DNA of 64,000 nucleotides, taken from NCBI RefSeq assembly GCF_042684265.1, contig NZ_JBHULB010000008.1, positions 310,001-374,000 on the forward strand. The letters run 5' to 3'. This document shows, piece by piece, positions 43,810 through 52,764 of the stretch. The notes under the pieces are model-generated. The model did not search any database. It was not told the DNA's origin and worked only from the letters and a program-made list of their open reading frames with translations. Each line of letters begins with the position of its first letter. Position 1 is the stretch's first letter. The position numbers and the translations under genes are program-made. This DNA is from Croceitalea marina (GTDB taxonomy: Bacteria; Bacteroidota; Bacteroidia; Flavobacteriales; Flavobacteriaceae).

Positions 43810-44928
43810 CTAAAAAGCTTCTCGTATCGTAAAATAAAGATTTCCACCTTCTGCGGTATATCCGTAATCCACACGAATACGTATACCGTCTTTTTTGTTT
43901 ATAATGTATCGAAGCCCCAAACCGGCCGCATTGCGATATCTTGAAGCGAACAAATCGCTGAAGTTCGAAGCTACCGTTCCTGTAGAGCCGAAAACGGCTC
44001 CTCCAAATCTTCCCGAGATAGGAAAACGATATTCCAACACCGTACTAAGCTCGGCATTGTCTTGATAACGTCTATCATTAAAGCCTCTTGTGCGGTTAGA
44101 GCCTAAGTAATTAAGATTAAAAAAAGGGGTTCCTTCTCCGTTATTCGCAATGAAAAGATTAGCCGCTAAAATATGTTTCCCTTTAACAGTTTTATAGAAT
44201 CTATTATCTAAACTAAATTTGAAATACGAGAAAGAAGAGCCCAAAAACCTCGCTGCAGAAAACACACTACCCTGAATAAAAAAACCTTTGGTCGGATAAA
44301 AAATATTATCGCGAGAATCATAAAAAGCTTGAACACCAATATTCGATACAGTACCTCCCCCCTCTTTGCCGATAACGTCTGAAGCCTCTAAAATTCCGCC
44401 TTCAGTAATACCTAAATTTGAGAAGATATCAAGCTCATAACCTACGCCTAAGGATATATTTGGCAAAACTTCTTTGAGAATAGAAAATCGAAATCTGGGA
44501 AAAGTTACGTCGTAAGTATCAAAATCCGCTTCGTCGGAGTTTATACCTACCCCATAAAAATTATAGAAATATTTATAAAAACCAAGTTCACCAACAATAC
44601 GCCATTTCTCATCATCCCAATACAATTCATAGGGTGCAAAGACAAGCAACTGATTTTTTGTAGTATAGCTTACACCTAATTGAGCCGATGATGGCCTGCT
44701 CGTTTCAAGTTCATCTTTAAATCGAAAAGTGGCAATACCAAGTCCGCCGAAACCTAGACCTGTTTCCGGCAGATAAAAGACTACGGGTAGTGCGGTAAGA
44801 TTAAAATTCTTGATTGAATCTTGTTTGACACCTTGGGTATTCGTCTGACCAAAAATAGCGGTGCCGAATAGAACAAAAATTAAAGTCAAAATACCTAAAG
44901 TATAGCTGCGCATTTTTACAAGGTACAT
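43810..44928 (-). CDS. BamA/TamA-family outer-membrane barrel without POTRA
   Basis: 372 residues with a signal peptide (about 1-27, ending IFGQ) and then only the surface-antigen (Omp85) barrel: repeated beta strands, a GFNDRRYQDNAELSTVLEYRFPI segment equivalent to the conserved loop-6 region, and a C-terminal Phe (TIREAF), the outer-membrane insertion signal. No POTRA domains precede the barrel. Such short Omp85-like proteins are common in this phylum and may insert or transport lipids or proteins; the role is unknown. It is preceded by the terminator of the TPR gene. Confidence 0.85.
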   Translation of the reverse strand: MYLVKMRSYTLGILTLIFVLFGTAIFGQTNTQGVKQDSIKNFNLTALPVVFYLPETGLGFGGLGIATFRFKDELETSRPSSAQLGVSYTTKNQLLVFAPYELYWDDEKWRIVGELGFYKYFYNFYGVGINSDEADFDTYDVTFPRFRFSILKEVLPNISLGVGYELDIFSNLGITEGGILEASDVIGKEGGGTVSNIGVQAFYDSRDNIFYPTKGFFIQGSVFSAARFLGSSFSYFKFSLDNRFYKTVKGKHILAANLFIANNGEGTPFFNLNYLGSNRTRGFNDRRYQDNAELSTVLEYRFPISGRFGGAVFGSTGTVASNFSDLFASRYRNAAGLGLRYIINKKDGIRIRVDYGYTAEGGNLYFTIREAF

Positions 44929-44955
44929 ATCTCAGGTCAAGTACTAAAATTAGAA

Positions 44956-44987
44956 CCTAAAAAGCTCTCCGACAATATCGGAGAGCT
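44956..44987 (-). terminator. Rho-independent terminator (minus strand)
   Basis: A 10-bp stem AGCTCTCCGA / TCGGAGAGCT with a 5-base loop; on the minus strand it is followed by TTTTT. It ends the TPR lipoprotein operon and separates it from the outer-membrane barrel gene. Confidence 0.85.
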
Positions 44988-45023
44988 ACTTAAAAACAAC
45001 TAAACATCCTACAATCGGATATC

Positions 45024-46307
45024 TTATAAACTTAAAATTTCATTTTTAGATGCCGGACCCAACTCGTATACAGCCCCTAAAAGTTCTTGCTTTAAGGCGT
45101 CTACCTTTTCTAACTTATTGTTAGCCTTATAAATTTCGGCGGCCTTATATAAAATGGCCGGTTCAAAGGTTTTGCCTTTTATGCGATTCTCCACAACCTC
45201 TAAGGCAGCCTGATATTTGCCCATTTTATAATATGTTTGGGCCAAAAGGCCATAAGCCTCGGGAGTTGGTCTATTCATTACTTCTTTTAAGGCCAGGTTT
45301 AATGCTTTTTCATACTGCTCTGTATGGTTTAGGTAAAACTCTACTTGATAAGCATTATACATATCCCCATAAGCATGTGCTTCTGATTTAATAGCCGTGT
45401 AATATTTATCCATATTTTCTATTACGGCCACTTCATTATTCATGAATTCGGAAATTTCTGCCTTCAATAAATAATAATCTGGAGCATTATAATTTTCCGT
45501 AACGGCATCCAAAATGCGAAGTGCTTCTTTTCCATTTTTCTCATAGGAAAAGACAATCCAAGCGATACCTTTTTTAGCATATGCATTTTGGGGGTCGAGC
45601 TCTAATGTTTTTAGATAATAATTATAGGAGTCTTTTATTCTACCTGCATGACCATAATAATCAGCAATATTGCTATATGACCAAAGTAGAAGTGTTTTGT
45701 TTTTAGATGATTCTGCTTTTGCCATAGCCTTTTCCATGAATGTGATGGTCGTATCAAGGTTTCCCTTGTAATCGTTCCATTTTGCAATTCGGATAAGGTA
45801 TCCAAAGCTGGACATGTCTTTAATACTGTCTAGATAGGCTTCCGCTTTTTTGTAGTTGCCCAGTTCCATATGAACATCAAAAAGTAGGCTTTGTGTTTCC
45901 GTTTTTCCTCCACCGATATTTGAAGCCTCTTCAGCAAGTGTGAGTGCCTCCTTAAAACGGTGTTGTGAAATATAATTGCGTGCTAAAGCTCTTCGATACC
46001 CCGCTTTATTCATATTAGCGATTTCAACGGCTTTCACTAAAGCTTTTTCGGCTTTCTTTAAATACGTAATTTCACCTGTTTTTTTAAAGAAACGATTGTA
46101 TTCGCCCGCAATGTTAGGGAAACTTAATAATTGAACACTGTCCGGTTTTATCTTTGAATTCCATAATTCAAAATGTTTTGAAGTTGTTTCCACTTGGTGA
46201 GGAGACAAATAGACCTCGTAGTCTTTTGAATTGGTCGCAAATTTTGTATTTGTAACGTTGCAAGAAACGATAAGCAGAACAGCTATACTATAAACTATGT
46301 TTTTCAT
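45024..46307 (-). CDS. Tetratricopeptide-repeat lipoprotein
   Basis: 427 residues with a lipobox (LLIVSC, Cys at 16). At least eight TPR-like helical pairs are visible, for example YLKKAEKALVKAVEIANMNK, AKKGIAWIVFSYEKNGKEALRIL and AYGLLAQTYYKMGKYQAALEVVE. TPR solenoids bind protein partners; here it should be held on a membrane facing the periplasm or surface. It lies 80 bases after the second DUF4331 gene on the same strand, and the two DUF4331 proteins are its probable partners. Confidence 0.87.
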   Translation of the reverse strand: MKNIVYSIAVLLIVSCNVTNTKFATNSKDYEVYLSPHQVETTSKHFELWNSKIKPDSVQLLSFPNIAGEYNRFFKKTGEITYLKKAEKALVKAVEIANMNKAGYRRALARNYISQHRFKEALTLAEEASNIGGGKTETQSLLFDVHMELGNYKKAEAYLDSIKDMSSFGYLIRIAKWNDYKGNLDTTITFMEKAMAKAESSKNKTLLLWSYSNIADYYGHAGRIKDSYNYYLKTLELDPQNAYAKKGIAWIVFSYEKNGKEALRILDAVTENYNAPDYYLLKAEISEFMNNEVAVIENMDKYYTAIKSEAHAYGDMYNAYQVEFYLNHTEQYEKALNLALKEVMNRPTPEAYGLLAQTYYKMGKYQAALEVVENRIKGKTFEPAILYKAAEIYKANNKLEKVDALKQELLGAVYELGPASKNEILSL

Positions 46308-46387
46308 TGTAGTGATTTTAGTTGTTAAAAAAGAAGGAGAGCTTTTTAAAACTCCCCTTCTACCTCCTTTTCATAGCATACATCATC

Positions 46388-47029
46388 TTACTCAGGAGAC
46401 CCTATATAAGGGAATGTAGTAGTAATATTATCTGCGGTGAGCCCAACGCCATCGGTGACTAACTGTGGTAAACCTCCTTCGCCATTAAAACGTGCACCGT
46501 CGCGACCTCCAAAAAGAAGAATAAGCGAAATATCAATCACATCATCTTGTAATTTTCTGCCGGTAAAACCAACAGGTACGCTGCCATCAAAATAAACCGT
46601 TTGTGCATCCGGGGCGACTTCTAAAACATCGCTAGCAAGTACACTGGTTAATATTTCCGCGGTCACATCAAAACCAAGAATACCACTTAAAATATTAGGT
46701 TCATAGTCTACATCTTCTGCTGTTAGCCCTAACGCAATGGCATAGGCATCATGTAATGCCTCTAAACGTTCTTGGTATGCCATTTGAAAAGCAGCTCCCT
46801 GATTTGCCGGAATTGAAATATTGTGTGCATCCTTTGCATCACCGTCGGCACCTAACACCGTATTGATACCCGGACGGCCCATATGATCCACTTGAGCAAA
46901 TGTTCCTGAAAAATCTGGCCCTACCATCATGTCGTCATCCATCATCATATCATCATCATTATTGCAACTTACCACTACAAAGGACAGTAATAACCCTACA
47001 AATATGTGTTTTATACTATTTAATTTCAT
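46388..47029 (-). CDS. DUF4331-type protein, C-terminal half as a separate lipoprotein
   Basis: 213 residues with a lipobox (VVVSC, Cys at 22) and an Asp/Met-rich linker. The rest corresponds to the second half of a typical DUF4331 protein: VDHMGRPGINTVLG, GFTGRKLQDDVIDISL and a final DGVGLTADNITTTFPYIGSPE. The first half is encoded by the gene just upstream (22 bases), which has its own signal peptide. Together they match one full-length DUF4331 protein. The family is exported and of unknown function. Confidence 0.8.
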   Translation of the reverse strand: MKLNSIKHIFVGLLLSFVVVSCNNDDDMMMDDDMMVGPDFSGTFAQVDHMGRPGINTVLGADGDAKDAHNISIPANQGAAFQMAYQERLEALHDAYAIALGLTAEDVDYEPNILSGILGFDVTAEILTSVLASDVLEVAPDAQTVYFDGSVPVGFTGRKLQDDVIDISLILLFGGRDGARFNGEGGLPQLVTDGVGLTADNITTTFPYIGSPE

Positions 47030-47051
47030 GTTCTTAGTTTTTAGATTGTAA

Positions 47052-47735
47052 TTACTGTTTTCTGTTTGTCGTTATCCAAGTTTTATAAACTGGCAGCCCT
47101 ATTACATTGGTCCCAGTAGCCTCACCTATCATGCTATTCGGTATTTCAATTGCAATGGACATTGTATTTGCGCCGTCAAAAGTATCTTCCCCCGGCACAT
47201 TAAAACCACTATTATCCATAGGGCTAGGAGCTAAAACCTCATTAAAACGGAAAAAGTCGAAAAAGAAAGGATCTTGTCGTGGACCTGCAAAAAGCGATAC
47301 ACCTTCTGAGGTCGTTTCTGTTATAGCCGAAGTAGCAGAGATTTCGACATCGCCTAGAGGGCTGTCTACTAAAACTTGACTATTTAGCCCCGTTTGATCA
47401 GGGGTAATAGGGCCAAAGAAATACATTCTTCCGTCGCGAGGAATAGCCTGTATAACCATGTCTTCGGTAAGATCACCATCTAAATCAATGTTTATTTCTG
47501 TTAAAACATCTTCGTCAAATGTTCCATAAGCCAATCCATCCACAACATTAGACTGCAGGTCAACTATAAAAACTGTATTATCTGAGCCCATAGTAGGCTC
47601 AAACGCAAAATAGTCCGCGATATCGGCTGTTGTTCCCATACTAGCCGGTGCGTCAATGTGGTCTGCAGCAATAAAAATGCCCGTTGCGAGGGCCAACAGC
47701 CCAAAACCAGTGAAAAACTTAGTTGTTTTTTTCAT
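47052..47735 (-). CDS. DUF4331-type protein, N-terminal half
   Basis: 227 residues with a signal-anchor-like N terminus (helix about 8-23). The DUF4331 first-half pattern is present: DHIDAPASMGTTADIADYFAFEP, NIDLDGDLTEDMVIQ, FAGPRQDPFFFDFFRFNEVL and MSIAIEIPNSMIG, ending KTWITTNRKQ, the point where the longer family members continue. The following gene supplies the continuation. As first gene of the operon it is divergent from the LETM1-related gene across 179 bases. Confidence 0.8.
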   Translation of the reverse strand: MKKTTKFFTGFGLLALATGIFIAADHIDAPASMGTTADIADYFAFEPTMGSDNTVFIVDLQSNVVDGLAYGTFDEDVLTEINIDLDGDLTEDMVIQAIPRDGRMYFFGPITPDQTGLNSQVLVDSPLGDVEISATSAITETTSEGVSLFAGPRQDPFFFDFFRFNEVLAPSPMDNSGFNVPGEDTFDGANTMSIAIEIPNSMIGEATGTNVIGLPVYKTWITTNRKQ

Positions 47736-47762
47736 TTCTTATAATTGTTTGAAGATTAATAC

Positions 47763-47795
47763 AACCCTACCTACGGGACATCACAGTTAGGGGTT
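47763..47795. promoter_or_regulatory. Inverted repeat in the divergent promoter region
   Basis: AACCCTA (47763) and TAGGGGTT (47788) face each other between the DUF4331 operon (minus) and the LETM1-related gene (plus). They could form an operator shared by both promoters. The similar TAGGGT/ACCCTA repeat at 45-58 may be chance. Confidence 0.3.
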
Positions 47796-47914
47796 TGGTT
47801 TAATATGTTAAAATTGTCTTAATGAAAATTCTAGCTGAGAATCATATACTTTGTATAGAAGTGTAGGTGAAGTCCTATATTTTCATTTTCTTTGAGTTTT
47901 AATTAACCTACCTT

Positions 47915-49105
47915 ATGAACCCTTCAGCCTCAGGATGGATTTCTAAATTTGGCTCTTTAGCAGATGAATACTCCAAAGCTTACAAAGATTTTGATGCCCT
48001 TTATGATGACCTTTTATTAAACGGGTTTATTTATGGTGTGCATTTGGCCGTACCTTCATTTATAGAAACGGAGCATAAATTATCTGAAGACGAAGTAGCA
48101 AAAATCAATCTGTTATCCGCGCTATACTGCTCCTATCGCTTTGATACGGGTAACATTAATTTTGAAGAGTTTGTAAATACGGTATTTAGCTATTACAATA
48201 CCCTAGACCTAGGCAAAATTTCTTTTTTAAATAAAATACTTACCGGAAGTAAGACAGATGCTCAGTTAGAGCAATTGATAGATTCAAGAATCTATTTGAA
48301 TGGCAATATATTTAACAGAGCATTCGGAAATAGCATCACCAATTCACTGCTTTTTATAGATGTTTTGTTATTTAGGGCCTATCTATCGGATAAAACCAAT
48401 TTGATTCGGCACGCGCAACTGTTGGAATATGTGACCGTAAATATCGCTTATCAGGCCTTGAATTCTAAGAAAACGCGTAAGTCAGATGAAAAACTAATTC
48501 AACTTCTTGCTTCTTCATTAACTTATGTTGATATCGAAAATGCAAATTTTGATAATAACCATCTAAACATTCTTTACACCAACTTTACTTTCTGCGAAAA
48601 AAAATACCTGCTCGATATCGCTTGCCTGACCGTTTGGGAAGACCACTCATTAGATTATACCGAATCGGAGTACATAGACCGTCTTGGGAAGGACCTAAAT
48701 CATGAAGAAAACACCATCAAAAATGCATTAAAAAATGTGCGGATTTTCTTTGAAGAAAATTTTGAAAAAATACCCTATTTAAAGGACACCAATCTAGCCT
48801 CTAAATTCTACGATGGAATGACGAAAAATGTCAGTAAAATAATTCTAAGAAATAGTAAAAGATTAAAGAAAGAATTGTCTGAAAGTAAAGAATTGGTTTT
48901 ATTATTGACAAAAGCTACCACTAAGGAATTAAATGAAGAGGAGCGAAAAAAAATACAATTACAATTACTGGATATTTTTAAATCTATTCCCTCATTAGCT
49001 ATTTTTATATTGCCCGGAGGAGCCGTTTTATTGCCTATCTTTATAAAATTAATACCGAAGTTATTGCCCTCTGCATTTGATGACAATCGTATTGATGAAA
49101 AGTAG
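47915..49105 (+). CDS. LETM1-related biofilm-associated protein
   Basis: 396 residues, largely helical and without a signal peptide. The C-terminal segment (about 315-390: KELSESKELVLLLTKATTKELNEEERKKIQLQLLDIFKSIP...LPGGAVLLPIFIKLIPKLLPSAF) matches the LETM1-like domain, including a single hydrophobic stretch that could lie in the membrane. Flavobacterial proteins of this type are named for a link to biofilm formation; the molecular role is unknown. It is divergent from the DUF4331 operon. Confidence 0.8.
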   Translation: MNPSASGWISKFGSLADEYSKAYKDFDALYDDLLLNGFIYGVHLAVPSFIETEHKLSEDEVAKINLLSALYCSYRFDTGNINFEEFVNTVFSYYNTLDLGKISFLNKILTGSKTDAQLEQLIDSRIYLNGNIFNRAFGNSITNSLLFIDVLLFRAYLSDKTNLIRHAQLLEYVTVNIAYQALNSKKTRKSDEKLIQLLASSLTYVDIENANFDNNHLNILYTNFTFCEKKYLLDIACLTVWEDHSLDYTESEYIDRLGKDLNHEENTIKNALKNVRIFFEENFEKIPYLKDTNLASKFYDGMTKNVSKIILRNSKRLKKELSESKELVLLLTKATTKELNEEERKKIQLQLLDIFKSIPSLAIFILPGGAVLLPIFIKLIPKLLPSAFDDNRIDEK

Positions 49106-49153
49106 CAAAAATCTCAAAAAAAGCTACTATAAGAAAAATCTATTGATAGATTT
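49101..49153. terminator. Possible bidirectional hairpin terminator
   Basis: Two weak stems occur between the convergent LETM1-related and LytTR genes: AGTAGC/GCTACT (49101-49106, 49123-49128), spanning the stop codon, and AAATCTA-TTGA-TAGATTT (49136-49153). Neither is GC-rich, so the call is tentative. Confidence 0.35.
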
Positions 49154-49184
49154 AATCTATTTTAAATCAATATTTTAAACACTA

Positions 49185-49940
49185 TTATTCTAACCAAAGC
49201 TTAAAATCTTTGACACGCTCTCTACTAACGATGATTTCTTGCTCTTTAAAGTGGTTCAGCTTGATTTGAAGCCTTGAATTGGTGTACGAAATAATGTCAT
49301 TAATGTGATTAATGTTCACATAGAATTTTCGGCTTACTCTAAAAAATATTTTTGGGGCCAGCTCTTCTTCCAAATTCTCTAAAGTAGTATCCAACAAATA
49401 ATTTCTACCATCTATAGTTGCGGCATAAGTACCTTTGTTCTCGCTGTAAAAACATTCCACCTCATCTGCGTTAATGATTTTTAAGTGCTGCCCTACCCTA
49501 GCCGTAAATCGTTTTTTATACTCCCTTTCCAAGGGGTTTACAAGTAGCTTTTTTATATCTTCAAAATCTACTGAAATTCTATCTTTTTCAGGCTTAAAAT
49601 CACGGTACTTTTTTACCGCTTTTTCTAGGTCTTCATCATCAATGGGTTTTAACAAATAATCAATGCTATTTAACTTAAAAGCTTGTAGTGCATATTCATC
49701 AAAAGCGGTAGTAAATATGATGGCACTTTTAACCTCGATAACATCAAAAATTTCAAATGAAAGCCCATCTGAAAGTTGAATGTCCAAAAATATCAGTTCG
49801 GGGTGTTCATTGTTTTGAAACCACTCGATAGATTCTTCTACCGAATGCAACATTGTAGAAACCTGAACATCAAGTTCGGCCAATAGCCTGCCCAATCTTC
49901 TTGCCGCGGGTTTTTCGTCTTCTATTACAATTACGTTCAT
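49185..49940 (-). CDS. LytTR-family response regulator
   Basis: 251 residues. The receiver domain (1-118) has the acidic pair Glu7/Asp8, the phospho-acceptor Asp53 in FLDIQLSDG, a Thr in FTTAFDEYA and Lys in YLLKPID. A LytTR DNA-binding domain occupies about 145-250 (FTARVGQHLKIINADEVECFYSENKGTYA). It should be phosphorylated by a LytS/YehU-type kinase, and the best candidate is the kinase at 54695. It is the last gene of the minus-strand 2TM operon, 41 bases after the nearest 2TM gene. Confidence 0.92.
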   Translation of the reverse strand: MNVIVIEDEKPAARRLGRLLAELDVQVSTMLHSVEESIEWFQNNEHPELIFLDIQLSDGLSFEIFDVIEVKSAIIFTTAFDEYALQAFKLNSIDYLLKPIDDEDLEKAVKKYRDFKPEKDRISVDFEDIKKLLVNPLEREYKKRFTARVGQHLKIINADEVECFYSENKGTYAATIDGRNYLLDTTLENLEEELAPKIFFRVSRKFYVNINHINDIISYTNSRLQIKLNHFKEQEIIVSRERVKDFKLWLE

Positions 49941-49981
49941 TATAGCTTTCTATTGGTTTGCTAAACATTAAATATAGCGCA

Positions 49982-50332
49982 TTAACGATATCTTTCCGTT
50001 TTCTCTTTATCTTTTTTAATAAATTTCTGGATTTGCCTTTCTTCCCACCTTTTAAACGGACTATTCATAAAAACATAAGCTGCATGTATCAGCACAACTA
50101 CACCCCATATAATCGGAGTTCCAAAGAGGTTCCAATTGATCCATTCTAAAAACTCTGGATTGCCTAGCGCCTCTTTGCTTAAAAGAACGAATGTCACCCT
50201 GCCCGAAAGTATAAGCAGCATGGCACTTACAAGAATATAAGCCGTTAGATGTTTATAAAACGATTTTAGTTTTCTCACCCTCTCTTTTGCTCTAATGAGA
50301 GGACTAATTGGTTGTTTATTTTCAGTTGTCAT
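49982..50332 (-). CDS. 2TM-domain small membrane protein (most distal copy)
   Basis: 116 residues. A charged N-terminal helix (LIRAKERVRKLKSFYKHL) leads to two membrane helices (about 31-49 and 76-94) and a basic tail beginning with FKRWEERQIQKFIKKDKEK. This is the 2TM domain pattern. It is the most diverged of the five stand-alone copies here: the loop is longer and the FFNKEW motif reads SPFKRWEE. It overlaps the upstream 2TM gene by 4 bases (ATGA). Confidence 0.87.
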   Translation of the reverse strand: MTTENKQPISPLIRAKERVRKLKSFYKHLTAYILVSAMLLILSGRVTFVLLSKEALGNPEFLEWINWNLFGTPIIWGVVVLIHAAYVFMNSPFKRWEERQIQKFIKKDKEKTERYR

Positions 50333-50649
50333 TTTGTGAATTTATCAGCTTCTTCCTTATCTTTTTCTATATACTTTTCTATCTGGCGTTGCTCCCAATC
50401 CTTATTGAAAAAAGGATTTAACCTAAACACCTTTGAAGCATGAAAAAACAAGCCTATACCCCAGAAAAACAAGGTGAAAAAATGTTCAATCTGCCAGAAA
50501 CCGCTGCCATTGTATCCACTTTGTATAAAAATATTTACTAAAATAAAAGCATTGATTACCGTGTAAATTGTGGCATGTATATAAAATCCTTTTAGCTCAT
50601 CCACCCTCTTTTTTGCTTTAACGTACTTATCCTTATTATAATTTTTCAT
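50329..50649 (-). CDS. 2TM-domain small membrane protein
   Basis: 106 residues. The start at 50649 (MKNYNKDKY) is chosen over a longer frame because it places the AKKRVDELKGFYIH helix at the family position and is preceded by GGAGG at ideal spacing, a strong Shine-Dalgarno unusual for this phylum. Two membrane helices (about 28-46 and 62-80) and the NPFFNKDWEQRQIEKYIEKDKEEA tail are present. It begins 2 bases after the upstream copy ends. Confidence 0.87.
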   Translation of the reverse strand: MKNYNKDKYVKAKKRVDELKGFYIHATIYTVINAFILVNIFIQSGYNGSGFWQIEHFFTLFFWGIGLFFHASKVFRLNPFFNKDWEQRQIEKYIEKDKEEADKFTK

Positions 50650-50651
50650 GA

Positions 50652-50954
50652 TTACCTCCATTTTTCCTGTTCTTCCTGCTTTTCCATATACTCCTTGATC
50701 TTTCTTTGCTCCCATTCTTTATTGAAGAAAGGGTTTAGATTAAATGTACGTGAAGCATGGGCCAAAATACCTATACCCCAGCCAAAAGCAGCCCATAAAA
50801 ACCACATATATCGCCATCCATCTACCCAATAGTTTAATATAGCTAGACTGCCTATTACCAAAATGTAAGAGGTTAAATGACCGTAGAACTTTTTTAGCTC
50901 TTCAACACGTTCTTTTGCTCGTTGGTATTTGCTTTCGGTTCTATTGGTTTCCAT
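50652..50954 (-). CDS. 2TM-domain small membrane protein
   Basis: 100 residues with the order KYQRAKERVEELKKFYGHL, two membrane helices (about 28-44 and 52-70), a HASRTFNLNPFFNKEWEQRKI motif and a Glu/Lys-rich end. It lies in the middle of the five-gene array, 2 bases from the next copy. 2TM proteins have no established activity; their position with kinase and regulator genes suggests that they modulate membrane signalling or form membrane assemblies. Confidence 0.88.
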   Translation of the reverse strand: METNRTESKYQRAKERVEELKKFYGHLTSYILVIGSLAILNYWVDGWRYMWFLWAAFGWGIGILAHASRTFNLNPFFNKEWEQRKIKEYMEKQEEQEKWR

Positions 50955-50998
50955 TTTAACTTGTTTTGATTGCCCTTTTGATTAAAATTACAAATAGT

Positions 50999-51286
50999 TT
51001 AAAAATTATCTTTTTCCATGAATTGTCTTACTTTTTGTTCTTCCCAGTCTTTTCCAAATAAAATAGTTGCACCAAAAAGTCTTATAGCCCTTAAAATGGT
51101 CAAGACTACAACGCCGAAAACTACCCATAAAAACCAGGGATGACTCCATTCGTTAAGATAGTAATTAATAGCACCTGTTATTAGAATCGCCAACAAACCT
51201 CTTAAAGCTTGTCCATAAAACCGCTTTAGTTTGGCAACTCTATCTAATACCCTTCTATATTTAGTGTCATTTGTATTGAATTCCAT
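50999..51286 (-). CDS. 2TM-domain small membrane protein (diverged)
   Basis: 95 residues with YRRVLDRVAKLKRFYGQA, two helices (about 28-45 and 52-70) and FGKDWEEQKVRQFMEKDNF at the end. It lacks the G-W-G-x-G-x-L-x-H-A segment of the other copies between helix 2 and the tail, reading VVVLTILRAIRL instead, so it may have a changed role. It is 44 bases upstream of the next copy. Confidence 0.85.
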   Translation of the reverse strand: MEFNTNDTKYRRVLDRVAKLKRFYGQALRGLLAILITGAINYYLNEWSHPWFLWVVFGVVVLTILRAIRLFGATILFGKDWEEQKVRQFMEKDNF

Positions 51287-51341
51287 AATAATTGTTTTAA
51301 CCTGAATAGTTACCCAGATGAATAGTGTTTAGTTACAGTTT

Positions 51342-51620
51342 TTAGAACTCATCGCAGTTCATTAATTCTTGAATTTTTCGTTGTTCCCAGCTTTTGCCAA
51401 ACAATGGATTATAACCAAAAGCGCATATTCCATGAAATAAAAGCCCAAGACCCCAACCTAATACCGGAAATATAACCCATGGGAAATCCGTAGTTTGATA
51501 ATTTAAATATGCCAGAAGGGGAATAACAATTGCGTAAGCCGTTAGATTACTGTAAAATCCCTTTATTTCTTCTACACGCTCTTTTGCTTTTTGATATCTG
51601 AGGTCGTCTCTATTTTCCAT
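51342..51620 (-). CDS. 2TM-domain small membrane protein (first of array)
   Basis: 92 residues: LRYQKAKERVEEIKGFYSNLTAY, helices at about 21-38 and 45-65, GWGLGLLFHGICAFGYNPLFGKSWEQRKIQELM. It is much closer to the C-terminal domain of the kinase at 54695 than to the other stand-alone copies (shared IKGFYSNL, TTDF, GWG, FGYNPL). This suggests a recent gene duplication from, or fusion into, the kinase gene. It is the promoter-proximal gene of the array, divergent from the AraC gene at 51783. Confidence 0.88.
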   Translation of the reverse strand: MENRDDLRYQKAKERVEEIKGFYSNLTAYAIVIPLLAYLNYQTTDFPWVIFPVLGWGLGLLFHGICAFGYNPLFGKSWEQRKIQELMNCDEF

Positions 51621-51743
51621 CTTTTTATGTTTTTTAATTACATATCAAATGTCTTAATAGATAGGGGGTTTTAAAAAACTGTGTGGCCGAATTGTAGTTT
51701 TCGGTGGATGGATTGTCAAAGTATTAGGCTACGCATCGTTTTG

Positions 51744-51761
51744 AGTATTTTTTTGAATACT
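51744..51761. promoter_or_regulatory. Inverted repeat before the AraC gene
   Basis: AGTATT-TTTTTG-AATACT lies 22 bases before the AraC start codon, in the region between it and the divergent 2TM array. It could be an operator for either unit. Confidence 0.4.
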
Positions 51762-51782
51762 TTTATCTAAATCACGAATAAA

Positions 51783-52658
51783 ATGAATCAAAAAATACCC
51801 AATGTAGTCTTCAAAAAAAATCAGGAGCTCTGCGTTGAGGTAATGGATTTTCAGGTGCTCTACAAAAAATTAGTGGAGTCGAAAGATCATGATCCATTTG
51901 AGACACATCAAATAGGTTTCTACTTAATACTTGTGGTCATCAAGAACTCATACACTCATTTTCTTGACTTTCACTTTTACCATTTACAAGAGGGAAGCGC
52001 ACTTTTTGTGGCCAAAAACCAAATCCAACGTTTTTCAAAAAGTATTACAAAAGCAAAAGGCTATGGAATTGTTTTCAATACCGAATTTTTAAACAAACAT
52101 TATTTTCTTACCAACAAATTACAACTTAATCGATTATTTAATTATCATATAGAATCCCCTTTGATTCACCAAAAGGAGCTGGGTAACAATGATTTTTTTG
52201 GTATCGCAAAAAAGTTACATGAAGAATATGCTACTCCAAACAATCTTGGAAAATCAGAGATTCTGGGCTCACTTTTAAATGTACTACTTATTAAAGCTGA
52301 ACGAGCCAAAGAGTTTAGAAAGGTTATTGATGTAAATCGGCACCGGTTAAAGCTATTCGGACAATTCAAGGTATTACTTGAAAAAAAGTACATGGAGACC
52401 CGGAATTCAAAAAAGTATGCCGCTATGCTTAATATTTCATACAAGTTTTTGAACGATGTAGCAAAAGAGTTGACTGGAAAGACGGCCAAAGCTTTTATAG
52501 ACACCTATGTCACCATTGAAATAAAAAGGTATTTGGTGACCACTCCCTTATCCATAAAAGAAATCAGTCACAAAACAGGATTTGACGAACCAGCCAATAT
52601 GATTAAGTTTTTTAAAAAGAATACGGGCGCGACTCCTCTTAAATTTAGGAAGCAATAA
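51783..52658 (+). CDS. AraC-family transcriptional regulator
   Basis: 291 residues. The N-terminal 165 residues form a cupin-like sensing domain (THFLDFHFYHLQEGSALFVAKNQIQRF). The C-terminal 100 carry the AraC double helix-turn-helix (NSKKYAAMLNISYKFLNDVAKELTGKTAKAFID and LSIKEISHKTGFDEPANMIKFFKKNTGATPLKFRK). It probably regulates the duplicated SnoaL lipoprotein gene downstream, 106 bases on. It lies within what appears to be a split kinase-2TM operon of opposite orientation. Confidence 0.9.
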   Translation: MNQKIPNVVFKKNQELCVEVMDFQVLYKKLVESKDHDPFETHQIGFYLILVVIKNSYTHFLDFHFYHLQEGSALFVAKNQIQRFSKSITKAKGYGIVFNTEFLNKHYFLTNKLQLNRLFNYHIESPLIHQKELGNNDFFGIAKKLHEEYATPNNLGKSEILGSLLNVLLIKAERAKEFRKVIDVNRHRLKLFGQFKVLLEKKYMETRNSKKYAAMLNISYKFLNDVAKELTGKTAKAFIDTYVTIEIKRYLVTTPLSIKEISHKTGFDEPANMIKFFKKNTGATPLKFRKQ

Positions 52659-52764
52659 ATACAAAATGGTTATTCTTTTACCATTTTTGCTCTCATAATG
52701 ATAGTGTCTTGTAGGCCCGTCTACTCTAATTTTACAAACGAAAATCTAACATAAAAATACTATC

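Noticed and set aside
46322..46372. Hairpin AAGGAGAG/CTCCCCTT between the DUF4331 and TPR genes
   Set aside because: The stem has a mismatch and the loop is long; too weak to call a terminator, and the genes appear co-transcribed.
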